The notes beneath the pieces are model-generated. The model was given only the letters and a program-made list of their open reading frames with translations, was not told the DNA's origin and did no database searches. Shown here piece after piece: positions 1-9,349 of a DNA stretch of 64,000 nucleotides; within the stretch, counting starts at the first letter, position 1; each line of letters begins with the position of its first letter. The DNA comes from Platanthera guangdongensis (lineage: Eukaryota; Streptophyta; Magnoliopsida; Asparagales; Orchidaceae): assembly GCA_039583875.1 (NCBI GenBank), contig CM077147.1, forward strand, positions 113,270,440 through 113,334,439, read 5' to 3'. The position numbers and the translations under genes were made by a program.

Positions 1-637
1 GGATAGTTGGCTCCCTATTATACTTGACTGCAAGTAGACCTGATATCATGTATGCTACATGTGTCTATGCTAGGTATCAAGCCTGCCCTAAAGAGTCTCA
101 TTTGACAGCAGTCAAAAGAATATTGAGATATCTAAAGGGCACTCCTTATCTAGGCCTCTGGTACCCTAGGAATGGGGATTTTGATCTAACAGGTTATTCA
201 GATGCAAAGAAGACAGAAAAAACACTACTGGAACCTGTCAATTCCTAGGAGGAAGACTGATTTCTTGGAGTAGCAAAAAGCAAACAAGTGTGGCTATCTC
301 CACTGCAGAATCAGAGTATGTGGCTGCAGGAAGTTGCGGTGCTCAACTTCTGTGGATACAACATCAGCTTGAGGACTATGGATTTCAGGTAAGTAGAACT
401 CCACTCTTCTGTGATTCTACTAGTGCTATTTCAATAGCTAATAATCCTGTATCCCATAGTAGAACAAAACATATTGTAATTAAATATCATTTTCTTAGGG
501 AGCATGTAGAAAGAGAAGATATTTTACTTGAATATGTTAGAACAGATAATCAACTATCTGATATGTATACTAAGCCCCTAGAAGAAGCCAAGTTCAATAG
601 GTTTAAAATTGAACTAGGAATGATAAACTTAGAGTAA
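1..637 (+). pseudogene. Element A pol, C-terminal part (RT end and RNase H), frameshifted
   Basis: This is the last part of a Ty1/copia polyprotein, which in an intact element makes the reverse transcriptase and RNase H. The first segment (to about 206) carries the connection region with motifs [10 protein letters not shown] and [14 protein letters not shown]. The second (about 290-637) carries the RNase H-like end with AESEYVAAGSC, DSTSAISIANNPVSH and SRTKHI, ending in a TAA at 635. The frames differ. Compared with element B, 16 bp that include the DFAG part of the motif are missing after position 206, between two TGCA repeats. The end of pol is followed by the palindrome array, not by a direct fusion to ORF3. 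Confidence 0.9.
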
Positions 638-669
638 GTTTACAGAATTGAAATTGGCTAAGTAAAAAG

Positions 670-1000
670 GTGTCGACACATAGAGATTTCTGTGTCGACA
701 CAGAATAGTGGTGTCGACACTTCAGGAAAAAGGTGTCGACACATCTAGGAAATTGGTGTCGACACTTCAGAATATTAGTGTCGACACATGACATGTAGGT
801 GTCGACACATCCAATGTGGTGTCGACACTTAGTATTTACTCAGAATTCTCTAAGTAAAGTCTCGACTATGTGTCGAGTTATGTCGTGTCGACACATAAAC
901 AAGTGTCGACACATAAAATCTGTTGACTAAACTTGTGTCGACACATATGTGTCGAGACAATATAAGTCAGTGTCGACACTTATTGCCAGTGTAGACACAA
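670..1000. repeat. Palindrome array (GTGTCGACAC) between pol and ORF3 of A
   Basis: Perfect GTGTCGACAC decamers start at 670, 692, 711, 733, 756, 778, 799 and 819, so steps are 19-23 bp. Less regular and decayed copies continue to about 1000, and one more perfect copy lies at 1106. The same decamer fills the U3 region of this element's LTR. The spacer has no coding potential. Confidence 0.95.
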
Positions 1001-1044
1001 TTTAAGTTAGCTGTCCCGCCTGTTCATCTTCAAAATTAGAAAGG

Positions 1045-1053
1045 TATAAATAG
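1045..1053 (+). promoter_or_regulatory. TATA-box-like TATAAATAG upstream of ORF3 of A
   Basis: TATAAATAG lies directly after the palindrome array and 105 bp before the ORF3 start at 1150. The context (AAGG before, GG after) resembles the LTR TATA box at 5515. Element B has the same sequence about 100 bp before its ORF3. Promoter function is an inference. Confidence 0.55.
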
Positions 1054-1149
1054 GGTTTTGTCTTAGTTTGTCGACACGCTTTCAAAGTTTCGAGACCAAA
1101 CTTCTGTGTCGACACCTCTCTTCTCTCAAGACAAATTCTACAAACCCTA

Positions 1150-3975
1150 ATGGCACCTAAGCTAGAGGGGAACGTTAATGAAGGATACGAGCTAGTGCGC
1201 AATGCTTTCGATGATGCTGATCAAGAAATCCAGACTATCGTAACCCTAGTAGCTGATTCAGGGTTAGAATATCTTGTTTCTGAACCTACTAAAATATGGA
1301 AGAAAGAGGTACTATAATTCCTCAATGGAGCTGAAGTGGATGAATCTGCATACAAAATCAAATCTAGAGTTCATGGAGCAAAGGTTAAGGTATCCCCTAA
1401 AAGTTGAGGAAGGTATTTCAGTTGTCAAGAACTAACGAGGAAGATGAGGTTACTGCTTCAAAGACCAGGGAAGCTCTAACCTGGTGTGGACTGGATCCTA
1501 AGATGAAGCTTGGATCAGTGTTTCTTAGAAAGGGCATGAACAATCAAGGGAAATTCCTTTCAGAGATTGTTGGCAAAGTAATACTCAATAAGCCAGGAGG
1601 GCATGATAGGTGTCTGCCCATATGTTTAGTATTATGACAAGGATAATCTTCACTCTAAACACTGACTGGTCTAATATAGTGTTTGAGAAAATCAAGGAAA
1701 GCCTAAAGAAGCCCAACCTGGGCAGAATTTTAAGTTTATACCTAGCTGGTACCATACCAGAGGTTATGCAACAAGCTGCTGGAAGCAAAATCAACCACAT
1801 GAGAAAAATGGATATGAGAATTTTCTCCAGATGGGACAGGGTGTTGTCTAAGGAGATGCCAACCCCTGAGAAGATTATTCCTGAGAAAGAAATTCCACCA
1901 AAGAAGAAGAGGAAAACTGCTCCAGTGGCTCAAGTGTCCACTAGCAGCTCAGACAGTGAAGAACAAGTTGTCTTCACACCAGATGAGATTGAGGAAGAGC
2001 CTGATGTGAAGTCTCCAGCTCCTCAAGGTGTTGCTGAGATCCAGGGGGAGCTACCTCAAGCTTGCCCCATACACAAGGATCAAAGCCAGGGGGAGCATCT
2101 AGTTGTAGAAGAACCAACTACACTAGAATGTGAACAAGCAACCAACATCATTCTAGAGGTAATTACTGAGCTTAATGCTTTAGTTTTTCCTATGGAAGAT
2201 ACTGATTTGTCTGATGTTTATCAGCAACCACTGACTGCTGGTCAAGTTCCAGAAGTTGTCATGGCAGACACTTCTGTTCCAGCTCAGTTTGTATCTGTTC
2301 CAGTGGTAGATGAGCCCAGAATTTCTCCTGCTCAGTCTCCACAAGAATACACCATGGAAGATTTATTCCTAAATCTGGATCAAGCAGATTTTGATAAGGA
2401 AACTGCTGCTGAAGAGGAGAATGTTCCAGTTTAGGGGGAGCAAGTGCAAATTCATGAAGAGCCTGCTAGGCAAGAGACTGTAAAGCCCCAAACTGTTGAG
2501 GAACTACCAAAGGAAAGGGTAGATATAGCCAGCTCCACAGCATCTGAAGATGAGGAGGCTACAAGGGCAAAGAAACAGAAAATTTATGTATTCAAGAGAA
2601 GGAGTCAGAGTTATAAAAAGGCCTTACAATCTATTGCACCACAGTCTGCACTACAGCCAGCCCCAGCTTTTGATTATAGTGCACTGATGGTTGCTATGCA
2701 GATCAAGCTGGATGAGCATAGAAAAGCAATAGAGACTTATGTGGATGAAGGGCAGAAATCATTATAAATTGATTTGGCCCAGGATATCAAGTCAATAAGA
2801 TTTGAGATGAATCTTAACAAGAAGGAGATGACAGACTGCTTCCACAAAGGGGGGAATGCAGTAGTGTACTTAGCTACACACCAGGAGAAGATAAAAGCAC
2901 AAGTGGATGACATAGCTCTGAAGCAAGGATATGTACTTGAAAATCAACTCAGAATGAATGACAATTTGATAGAATCTCATAATGCTATTGTCACAGAAAT
3001 GAAGAACATTGCTGCTGGGCTGACAACTTCTACTGCTACTGCTATGACAGCTTTTGATAAAGCACTACAAGAGAGCTTAACTGATATTACAACTGCTATT
3101 CAAGACTCTCAGAAGCTGATCTCTGAAAAACTCCAAAGGTTAAGTCCTTTCTACAGGGATGGAGTTAATTATCTCAATGCCCAAATCAGATTTCAAAAGA
3201 TGACTTAAGGGATCATATTGAAAGAGAAGTCATAAAGGGGGAGAGGGTCTTAGTCAAAGCTGGCTCTGACCATGCAAAATGGGTTTCTAATTCCATTAGA
3301 GCCACTCTTGGTTATCCTCCTCTTTGTGATGATGATAATGTAGCTGAATCTGGAATTAACCCTGCCTATCTTGGAGGTGAGCAACCAGAAGTAGCTCAAG
3401 TAATCTATCCTCCACCAGATTTTGACATGATCCATGCTGACATTCAGTCCATGTATAGCCCACCTGGGGGTAAGGACAATGTCATAATAGAGAAAGTTGT
3501 TCAGCCTGTCTCTGAAGCTTTACAGGAAGCCATCTTGAAGGAGAAAGCTGAAGAGGAAACCAGATTATCAAAGAAGAGGTTCAGGGAGGAAGCTGAACAA
3601 AGACCTAACTTTGAGCAGTGGAGCCCTACCTCAAGGAACATTATATTGACTGCCTGGAAAGCTGCCAAAGATAACATTCAAGACAGGAATAAGTGGTTTT
3701 CTGAAACTGAATGGAGGAAACATGAATCAAGGCAGGAGGCCATAGTTCAATATAGAAGGAAGGCCAAGATGGGAAAGCTACCTCCTACTGCTCAGGAGCC
3801 TAGCAAGTACTTTTCAAAGCCATACCATTATTTTGAAAGGCAGAAGATTAAAGTAGAAGAGCTTAAGAAGAAAGATCTGAAAGGTAAGAAGCCTGCTGAT
3901 GCTGAAGTTGCTGATGCTCCTGTTCAAGCTAAAGTTCAAGTTGGAAAAGGAATTGTGATTAAGGAGCCAGAATAG
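1150..3975 (+). pseudogene. Element A ORF3 (envelope-position ORF), broken
   Basis: This third reading frame lies downstream of pol, where Sireviruses carry a so-called envelope-like gene; its function is unknown. The start ATGGCACC at 1150 is matched in B (14319). An N-terminal folded region holds KIKESLKKPNLGRI. It is followed by a basic motif PKKKRKT (1898-1918), an acidic Ser/Pro/Glu-rich linker, a second basic stretch (RAKKQKIYVFKRRSQSYKK), a helical region likely to form coiled coil, and a C-terminal module with KYFSKPYHYFERQ. I see no signal peptide or membrane segment. Breaks are a TAA at 1315, single-base losses near 1403, 1612 and 3196, and in-frame stops at 2432 and 2765. The frame ends with TAG at 3973. 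Confidence 0.8.
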
Positions 3976-4089
3976 AAATAGAATTAGAATTTTCTTGAAG
4001 TTTACTTTGTAATCTTTTTGATGTAAAACATTTTGTGAACTTCTGAAAAACAATATGATAGATATTAGAACAATGTTTTATATGTTAAA

Positions 4090-4157
4090 TCTATTTCATA
4101 TTTGTTCTGTGATGATGTCTATGTCTATTTCATATTTGTTCTGTGTTGATGTCTATG
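4090..4157. repeat. 34-bp tandem duplication in the AT-rich spacer after ORF3 of A
   Basis: The 300-bp spacer 3976-4277 between ORF3 and the polypurine tract has no gene. It holds two adjacent 34-bp copies beginning TCTATTTCATATTTG at 4090 and 4124, differing by one base. The rest is AT-rich untranslated sequence. Confidence 0.8.
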
Positions 4158-4277
4158 AATACATGTGTGATTGATACATGTTTATGTTTACCCTGCTGTA
4201 TATAATCCTGCTTTACATCATTTTGTAATTTTATTTATGAATGGTGTATATCATTGACTAAGGGTTATGACTTCTCC

Positions 4278-4291
4278 AAATAGGGGGAGAA
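4278..4291 (+). promoter_or_regulatory. Polypurine tract of A
   Basis: AAATAGGGGGAGAA lies directly before the 3' LTR start TGTTGGG. It would prime plus-strand DNA synthesis. D and G have almost the same tract at the same place. Confidence 0.9.
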
Positions 4292-4438
4292 TGTTGGGTA
4301 CATTGGTTTAAATGTACGTGATTTGAAGAAGCCTCACCCAACTCAATGATATACATCAAAATGTATTTGATGTGTTGTTGAGTTTACTTGTGCAGGTTAA
4401 GTATTTGCAGGACTGAAGCAAAAAGTTTCTAAGTACAT

Positions 4439-5357
4439 GTGTCGACACCCAGAGGGAAAGTGTCGACACTTAAGAAGACTTGTGTCGACACCCAGACAAG
4501 CAGTGTCGACACTTGGAGTCATTGTGTCGACACTAAGGATGCAGAGTCGACATCAGACATAAAGTGTCGACACAAGGAGCTGTGTCGACACTCAGTGAAG
4601 AAAAGTGCAGTAAAGCTGTGTCGACACTTAGCAGCAATGTCGACACCTAAAAGAACTGTGTCTACACCAGAAAGTGTCAACACCTAGAGCTGTGTCGACA
4701 CTCAGCAAAAGTTAGCAGAGACTAAGTATAAGTGTCGACACCCAGAATAATGTGTCGACACTCAATAGAAGAGTCAGCATTTGAAGAAAGTGTCGACACC
4801 CAGAACAATGTGTCGACACACAACAGAAGAGTCAACACTTAAAGAAAGTGTCGACACAAGACAGTATGTGTCGACACTCAGCTGAAGACTCTACACTTGA
4901 AGAAAGTGTCGACACATGGAGCTGTGTCGACACTTAGTGAAGAACAGCAAGATCAACAAATTATTCTAAGTACAAGTGTCGACACTATGGGAATGTGTCG
5001 ACACTCAGCTGAAGTCTCAACAAGAAGAAGAATGTGTCGACACAAGGAGCTGTGTCGACACTCAGCAAGTATCAACACAGAAGACATGTATCGACACCAA
5101 GAAGTAGTGTCGACACTTAACAGATTCAACACATGAAGATGTGTCGACACAAAGGAGATGTGTCGACACTTAGAAGAATTCAGCAAAATACAGAAGATCA
5201 AGTACTTGTGTCGACACTATATTTCAGTGTCGACACATGAAGAAGAAACAGTGTCGAGACATAGAATCTACAACACAAGAAGTTGTGTCGACACCTTGTA
5301 GACTTGTGTCGACACTTACACAACTTGTGTCAACACTTGGTCCATAAGTGTCGACAC
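4439..5357. repeat. Palindrome array (GTGTCGACAC) in U3 of the A LTR
   Basis: By eye I count 29 perfect GTGTCGACAC decamers, starting at 4439, 4460, 4482, 4503, 4524 and so on to 5348. Most steps are 18-22 or 36-42 bp, one or two multiples of about 20 bp. Decayed copies such as GTGTCAACAC fill several gaps. The spacers between copies differ in sequence. Confidence 0.95.
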
Positions 5358-5514
5358 TTAAAGACAGAAAGTCTCGACACTATCAGACAGTTAGAGAATT
5401 TTCAAGAACTGACTGGATGACTTGACAGCTGCCGTTCCAGCCAGTCTACAGCACTTGTCAGAGTTGTCAGAAAGCAGTTATGAACCGCACCAGCCGGTTA
5501 CCATGAAGAAGGCC

Positions 5515-5523
5515 TATAAATAG
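5515..5523 (+). promoter_or_regulatory. TATA box of the A LTR
   Basis: TATAAATAG in the context GGCC..GCTT lies about 150 bp after the last perfect palindrome. Transcription would start some 30 bp downstream. No initiation site can be proven from sequence. Confidence 0.65.
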
Positions 5524-5973
5524 GCTTATGCAGTCTACAGATAAGTGGTTGTTGATGATTGATGAAGTGGTTCAAGTGATCATTCACAAGAGGAACACAC
5601 AAGAAGATCTAGCTATCAAGTGAAGATCTAAGAAGTTGGAGAGAGAGAGCTCCATCCAAGAAATCAGCTGTTAGAACCCAGCTGAGAAGAAGGATTCAGA
5701 TTAGTCTGAATCTTAAGTAGCAGAGATCAAGGATCAACTACAGAAGGAGTCAATCTTATTGAGTTCTACTTTCAAGAAGCTTTGAAGAAAGCTAAGTCAG
5801 ATTGAGTCCAGCTGAGTTCTTCCAAGAACTCATCAAGAATCTAACAACTTATCTCTCTTTCATCTAAGTTGTTGAGTTTATACATTTTGTATTCATTATA
5901 ACTTGTAGGATCCTTAGGGATCTGAGATTGTAAGCCTGCAATTATAAAAGCTGAGGGTAGGAGAGTTAAATCT

Positions 5974-6070
5974 CTGAGTGTAGGCCTTGGTGGCTGAGTG
6001 TAGGCCTTGGTGGCTGAGTGTAAGCCTTTGTGGCTGAGTGTAGGCCTTTGTGGCTGAGTGTAGGATTTGT
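5974..6070. repeat. 20-bp minisatellite in the U5 part of the A LTR
   Basis: CTGAGTG recurs at 5974, 5994, 6014, 6034 and 6054, giving nearly five copies of a 20-bp unit of the form CTGAGTGTAGGCCTTGGTGG. Element B shows only more scattered versions of this motif. Confidence 0.9.
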
Positions 6071-6389
6071 GGAAAAGCTGAGTTGTAGGGCCTTGGGCCT
6101 GAGGTGTAGGAACCAGTTTGGGTTCTGAGATAGTGGAGGACTTTGGCCGAATCTAGTACACTACTAGATAGGCGAAGGGGGAAAGTGGATGTACCCAAAG
6201 CTTGGGGAACCACTATAAAACTCTGTGTCTACTATGTGATTGTTGTTGGCTGTGATTATTGCATATATGCTGTGTTATAGTAGATAGAATTCTGTGAAAT
6301 TAACTGATTGCTGCCATAAAAAGTCAAAAAGAATTAGGTCACCTATTCACCCCCCCCCCCCTCTAGGTGTTTAGGTACTATATCTTTCA

Positions 6390-7104
6390 AAGGCTGTTGT
6401 GGGACGAGTTGGAGGTTCACCTCTTAGTGGGCAGACAACTTGTAGATGTGCCTATGGAGGAATTTTCAAGGTTGTTCTTGGCCAGATATCTACACTCTGC
6501 TTAGAAGCTTGAGATGGAGATTCAGTACCTTAGTTTTACTCAGGGAGGCAGAAGCGTGGATGTGTATCTCCACGAGTTTATACGGTTGGGTCGTTATGCT
6601 GTTGTCATGTTTACTAAAGAGGAGCGGAAGACCAACCGTTTTTATGAGGGTCTACGTGGCGAGCTACAGCTACTCCTTACTAGGCCTAAGGCGCAGGGCT
6701 TCCTAGCCTTGGTCAATTCGGCCCGATCATTGGAAAAGGTCGCAAAAAAAGTACAAAAGAAGAAGGACCCGGGGGAAAAGAAGTCGGAGTTCAAAGTGCC
6801 AAATGCAAAGTCGGGTTTCCGCAGATGGAACAAGAAGCTGAAGACTTCGAACACAGCCCCTTCATCTGGTACGACGGGGGCAGCCACAGGTCGAGTCCTA
6901 GGAGTTGCTACAACTGTGGAAAGATGGGGCATTTTTCTCGTGAATGTTGGAGCAGACGTGCAAAGTCCGAGAGGAAGCCTGGAGCGACTTATGAAGAGAA
7001 AGGGAAGGTGGTGTAGTCAACCGCATCCCACAATGCTCCAAACCAGCCTAGAGTTTATAATCTTGGTCTGCAAGAGGCCATAAAACAAGCTGACGTGGTG
7101 ACAG
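6390..7104 (+). pseudogene. Element C gag, C-terminal part
   Basis: Gag would form the virus-like particle. The piece starts mid-protein with the capsid-type region (EFSRLFLARYLHSA, FYEGLRGELQ) and has a Lys-rich stretch near 6740-6800. A zinc knuckle CYNCGKMGHFSREC lies near 6907 in another frame, so there is a frameshift around 6850. An in-frame TAG lies at 7014. After it the frame runs through LQEAIKQADVVT to 7104, where a GT-AG segment begins and the frame would otherwise stop at once. The QEA..DVVTG ending is the usual gag-protease border of plant chromoviruses. Confidence 0.8.
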
Positions 7105-7181
7105 GTGTGAGTTAAATTGTAGAAGTTTAACTTTATGTAGTTGTTACCTTTTTTATGTTAGCTTATAAATGTTGGTGCTAG
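7105..7181 (+). other. Putative 77-bp intron at the gag-protease junction of C
   Basis: The segment begins GTGTGAGT after CAG and ends TGCTAG before GC. It is AT-rich, has stops, and separates two conserved coding parts that lie in different frames. Its length (77) leaves remainder 2 on division by 3, and its removal would bring gag and protease into one frame, splitting a codon after its first base. Element F has a segment at the same place and phase. Splicing is inferred. Confidence 0.55.
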
Positions 7182-8150
7182 GCTTTGTATTGATTTTTGA
7201 TTGTCCGGCGAGAGCCCTTTTTGATATGGGAGCTTCACATTCCTTCTTGTCTGAAAGATTCGCATCGCACATCAGAGTCCCTTCCTTGATGGCAAAGGAC
7301 AAGTTGGATGTGTTGTGGCCCAATGGGTGCTCAATGCGCGCGGATAGAGTCTGCGTGGTAAAGATACGGATTGGAGACCAAGAGTTTGACTTGCAAGCGT
7401 CGGTGCTGCCATTAGTGGAATTTGACGTAATCTTTGGTATGGACTGGCTCTCAGAGCAGCGAACATGCATTGATTACAACCGTAAGGAGGTTAAGTTGGG
7501 ACTGAATACTGATAGGGAGACTACGTTTATGGGAATGAAGGGTCGGGTAAGATTTTGATGTCAGCCCTTCAGGTGATTAAGTCAGTTCGGTCTGGGGCAG
7601 AGCTGTTTGTCACATTAGAGAAGACTTCAACGTCTAAGCCAAGTCTGGGCAGTATTCTAGTTGTGTTCGAGTATCCTGATGTGTTTCCAGATGATCTCCC
7701 AGGAGCCCTCCTCAGCGGGAGATTGATTTTACTATTGAGCATGTCCCGGGTGCCAAACCGGTGTCACGCTCTCCGTATCGGATAGTGCCAAGAGAGATGG
7801 TGGAGTTGAAGGTGCAACTGCAAGAGATGTTGGATCAGGGGTATGTGCGTCCAAGTTCATCACCTTGGAGCGCACCGGTCCTCTTCGTTAAGAAGAAAGA
7901 TGGGAGCTTGCGACTCTGTATAGACTATCGGGAGTTGAACAAGCTTACGGGGAAGAATAAGTATCCAATCCCAAGGATTGATGATCTATTTGATCAGTTG
8001 GGTGGGTCAACAGTATATTCGAAGTTATATCTGAAATCTGGTTACTACCAATTAAGGATAAGGGAAAGCGATATACCGAAGACAGCGTTCAGCACGCAGT
8101 TTGGGCATTACGAGTTCACGGTCATGCCATTTGGGTTGACAAATGCGCCA
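7182..8150 (+). pseudogene. Element C protease and N-terminal reverse transcriptase
   Basis: The retropepsin-like part reads VLIFDCPARALFD, then M-G where the family has S/T-G in its catalytic triad, followed by ASHSFLSERF and FDVIFGMDWLSE. After a frameshift near 7557 comes the linker with [12 protein letters not shown], and after another near 7710 the reverse transcriptase begins: [64 protein letters not shown] and [10 protein letters not shown]. The domain stops at TNAP (about 8147). The catalytic FxDD region, thumb, RNase H and N-terminal integrase are absent. Confidence 0.85.
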
Positions 8151-8154
8151 TGTC

Positions 8155-9219
8155 GACGATATTTCCATGGATTTTGTGCATGGTTTGCCAAAGTCGTAGA
8201 GGGGAAATGACGCCATCTGGGTGTTCATAGATAGATTGACGAAGGTGTCTCACTTCATCCCGAAAATGAAAGAAGATCAGGTGGAAAAGTTAGCCAAACT
8301 CTATGTGGATAATATTGTTCGTTTGAACGGTGTGCCCCGCAGTATTGTTTGTGACCGCGATAGACGCTTCACGTCGAAGGACTGGAGGCTGGTGCATCGT
8401 CTGTTGGGAACTAAGTTGAGTTTCAGCAAAACCTTTCATCCACAGACGGATGGTCAGACCGAGAGGGTCAAAAGGATGATGGAGGACATGCTTCGCATGT
8501 GCGTCATGGATTTCGGAAAGAAGTGGTAAGATCACCTGTATATGGTGGAGTTTGCATATAACAACAGCTATCAGGCGAGTATTGGATTGGCGCCTTTCGA
8601 GGCCTTGTATGTGAGAAAGTGTCGCACGTCGTTGTCTTGGTTGGAGGTAGGCGAGTCAAAGTTATACAAACGTCAAGTGGTTGAAGACACCACTTCAATG
8701 GTACGTACAATTCAAGAAAGGTTGAAGATTGCTCAGGACATGCAGGCAAAATACTATAACACCAAGCATAGGAACGTGGAGTTCGGTGTTGGCGACTGAG
8801 TGTATTTGAAAATCAAGCCGTTCAAGGGTGTTTCGCGGGTTCGACGCTTCAAGAAGCTGAGTCCAAGATACCTTGGACCATTTGAAATCCTGGAGCATGT
8901 TGGCGAAGCAGCGTATCGATTGAAGCTGTCAGTAGAGTTGAGTGGGCTACATGATGTGTTCCACGTATCAGTGTTGCGGAAGGAGGTGCAAGAGCCTTCA
9001 CAGGTCGTTGCGGTCGATCAAGTGCCGGTTGAGTATGGGTTGACGACAAAGGTCAAACTAGTGCTCATTGAAGACTTTGAGGTCAAACGACTCCGCAATA
9101 AGGAAATCTGAATGGTTAAGGTCCGTTGGGATAACTGTGGACGTGAGGAGCTTTCTTGGGAGCGAGAGCTGACGATGTTGGAAGAATACCTCGAGTTATT
9201 CCCCTCAGGTAACATTTAA
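8155..9219 (+). pseudogene. Element C integrase core and chromodomain-like tail
   Basis: The integrase begins abruptly at [13 protein letters not shown], directly after the reverse transcriptase fragment and in another frame, so the join is an internal deletion. The catalytic Asp (SMDF), Asp (VCDRDRRFTS) and Glu (HPQTDGQTERV) positions are kept. The C-terminal region has YYNTKHRNVEFGVGD, SPRYLGPFEILEHVG and LHDVFHVSVLRK. The end resembles a chromodomain (VKVRWDN...LSWERELTMLEEYLELF). In-frame stops lie at 8188, 8527, 8797 and 9109. The frame ends with TAA at 9217. Confidence 0.85.
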
Positions 9220-9278
9220 AATTTTGTGTACCTTCACATAATTTTAGGACGAAATTCTTTAAAGTGGGGGAGATTTGT

Positions 9279-9349
9279 TGTAACATCCCATTTCTAACTA
9301 GACCCCTAAGAGTGGTTTTGGCCATGACTACGTCATGATAGAACTCAAG
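9279..9349 (+). repeat. Shared gypsy LTR, first segment (5' end)
   Basis: TGTAACATCCCATTTC starts the LTR after the polypurine tract of C. The first 71 bp match the start of the F 3' LTR at 43700 closely. Element B interrupts it here. The last five bases TCAAG (9345-9349) are one copy of the target duplication; the other is CCAAG at 22032-22036. The LTR goes on at 22037. Confidence 0.88.

Larger units (their letters stand above)
1..6389 (+). mobile_element. Element A: 3' part of a Sirevirus-like Ty1/copia retrotransposon
   Basis: The window opens inside the pol gene. In order it holds the RNase H end of pol, a palindrome array, a third reading frame (ORF3), a polypurine tract and a complete 3' LTR. 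The LTR begins TGTTGGG and ends CTTTCA, and sequence after it switches abruptly to the gag of gypsy element C. ORF3 downstream of pol, palindrome-rich LTRs and the AAATAGGGGGAG tract are Sirevirus traits. The 5' LTR and left target duplication lie outside the window, so the insertion site cannot be checked on both sides. Confidence 0.9.
4292..6389 (+). repeat. 3' LTR of element A
   Basis: This LTR of about 2.1 kb begins TGTTGGGTAC after the polypurine tract and ends in CTTTCA at 6389, where gypsy gag sequence resumes. Layout: a short unique 5' part, a palindrome array (4439-5357), a TATA box (5515), a leader and U5 with a 20-bp minisatellite (5974-6070), a C-rich run near 6350 and the terminal block CTCTAGGTGTTTAGG seen in related form in all four Sirevirus-like elements. 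Short open frames inside are by-products of the repeats. Confidence 0.92.
6390..9278 (+). mobile_element. Element C: decayed Ty3/gypsy chromovirus-like internal region
   Basis: Gag, protease, reverse transcriptase and integrase fragments follow in gypsy order (integrase last). They end with a chromodomain-like tail and a polypurine tract (AAAGTGGGGGAGA, 9261-9273) before an LTR that starts TGTAACATCCC at 9279. The 5' part of gag is missing because element A was inserted there or lies beyond it. The type resembles Tekay/Del chromoviruses, judged from motifs only. Confidence 0.85.

Noticed and set aside
1150..3975. ORF3 as a true viral envelope gene or an integrated virus
   Set aside because: Position alone suggests an envelope. 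No signal peptide, membrane anchor or fusion motif is visible, and the surrounding genes are those of copia retrotransposons.
4439..5136. Open frames of about 80 residues within the palindrome arrays
   Set aside because: They arise because the repeated decamer keeps a frame open. Their products are only repeats such as VSTLS and CRH, with no independent support.
4439..5357. CRISPR-like repeat-spacer array
   Set aside because: The repeats are 10-bp palindromes with about 11-bp spacers inside the LTR of a plant retrotransposon. The repeat is too short, and no cas genes are present.
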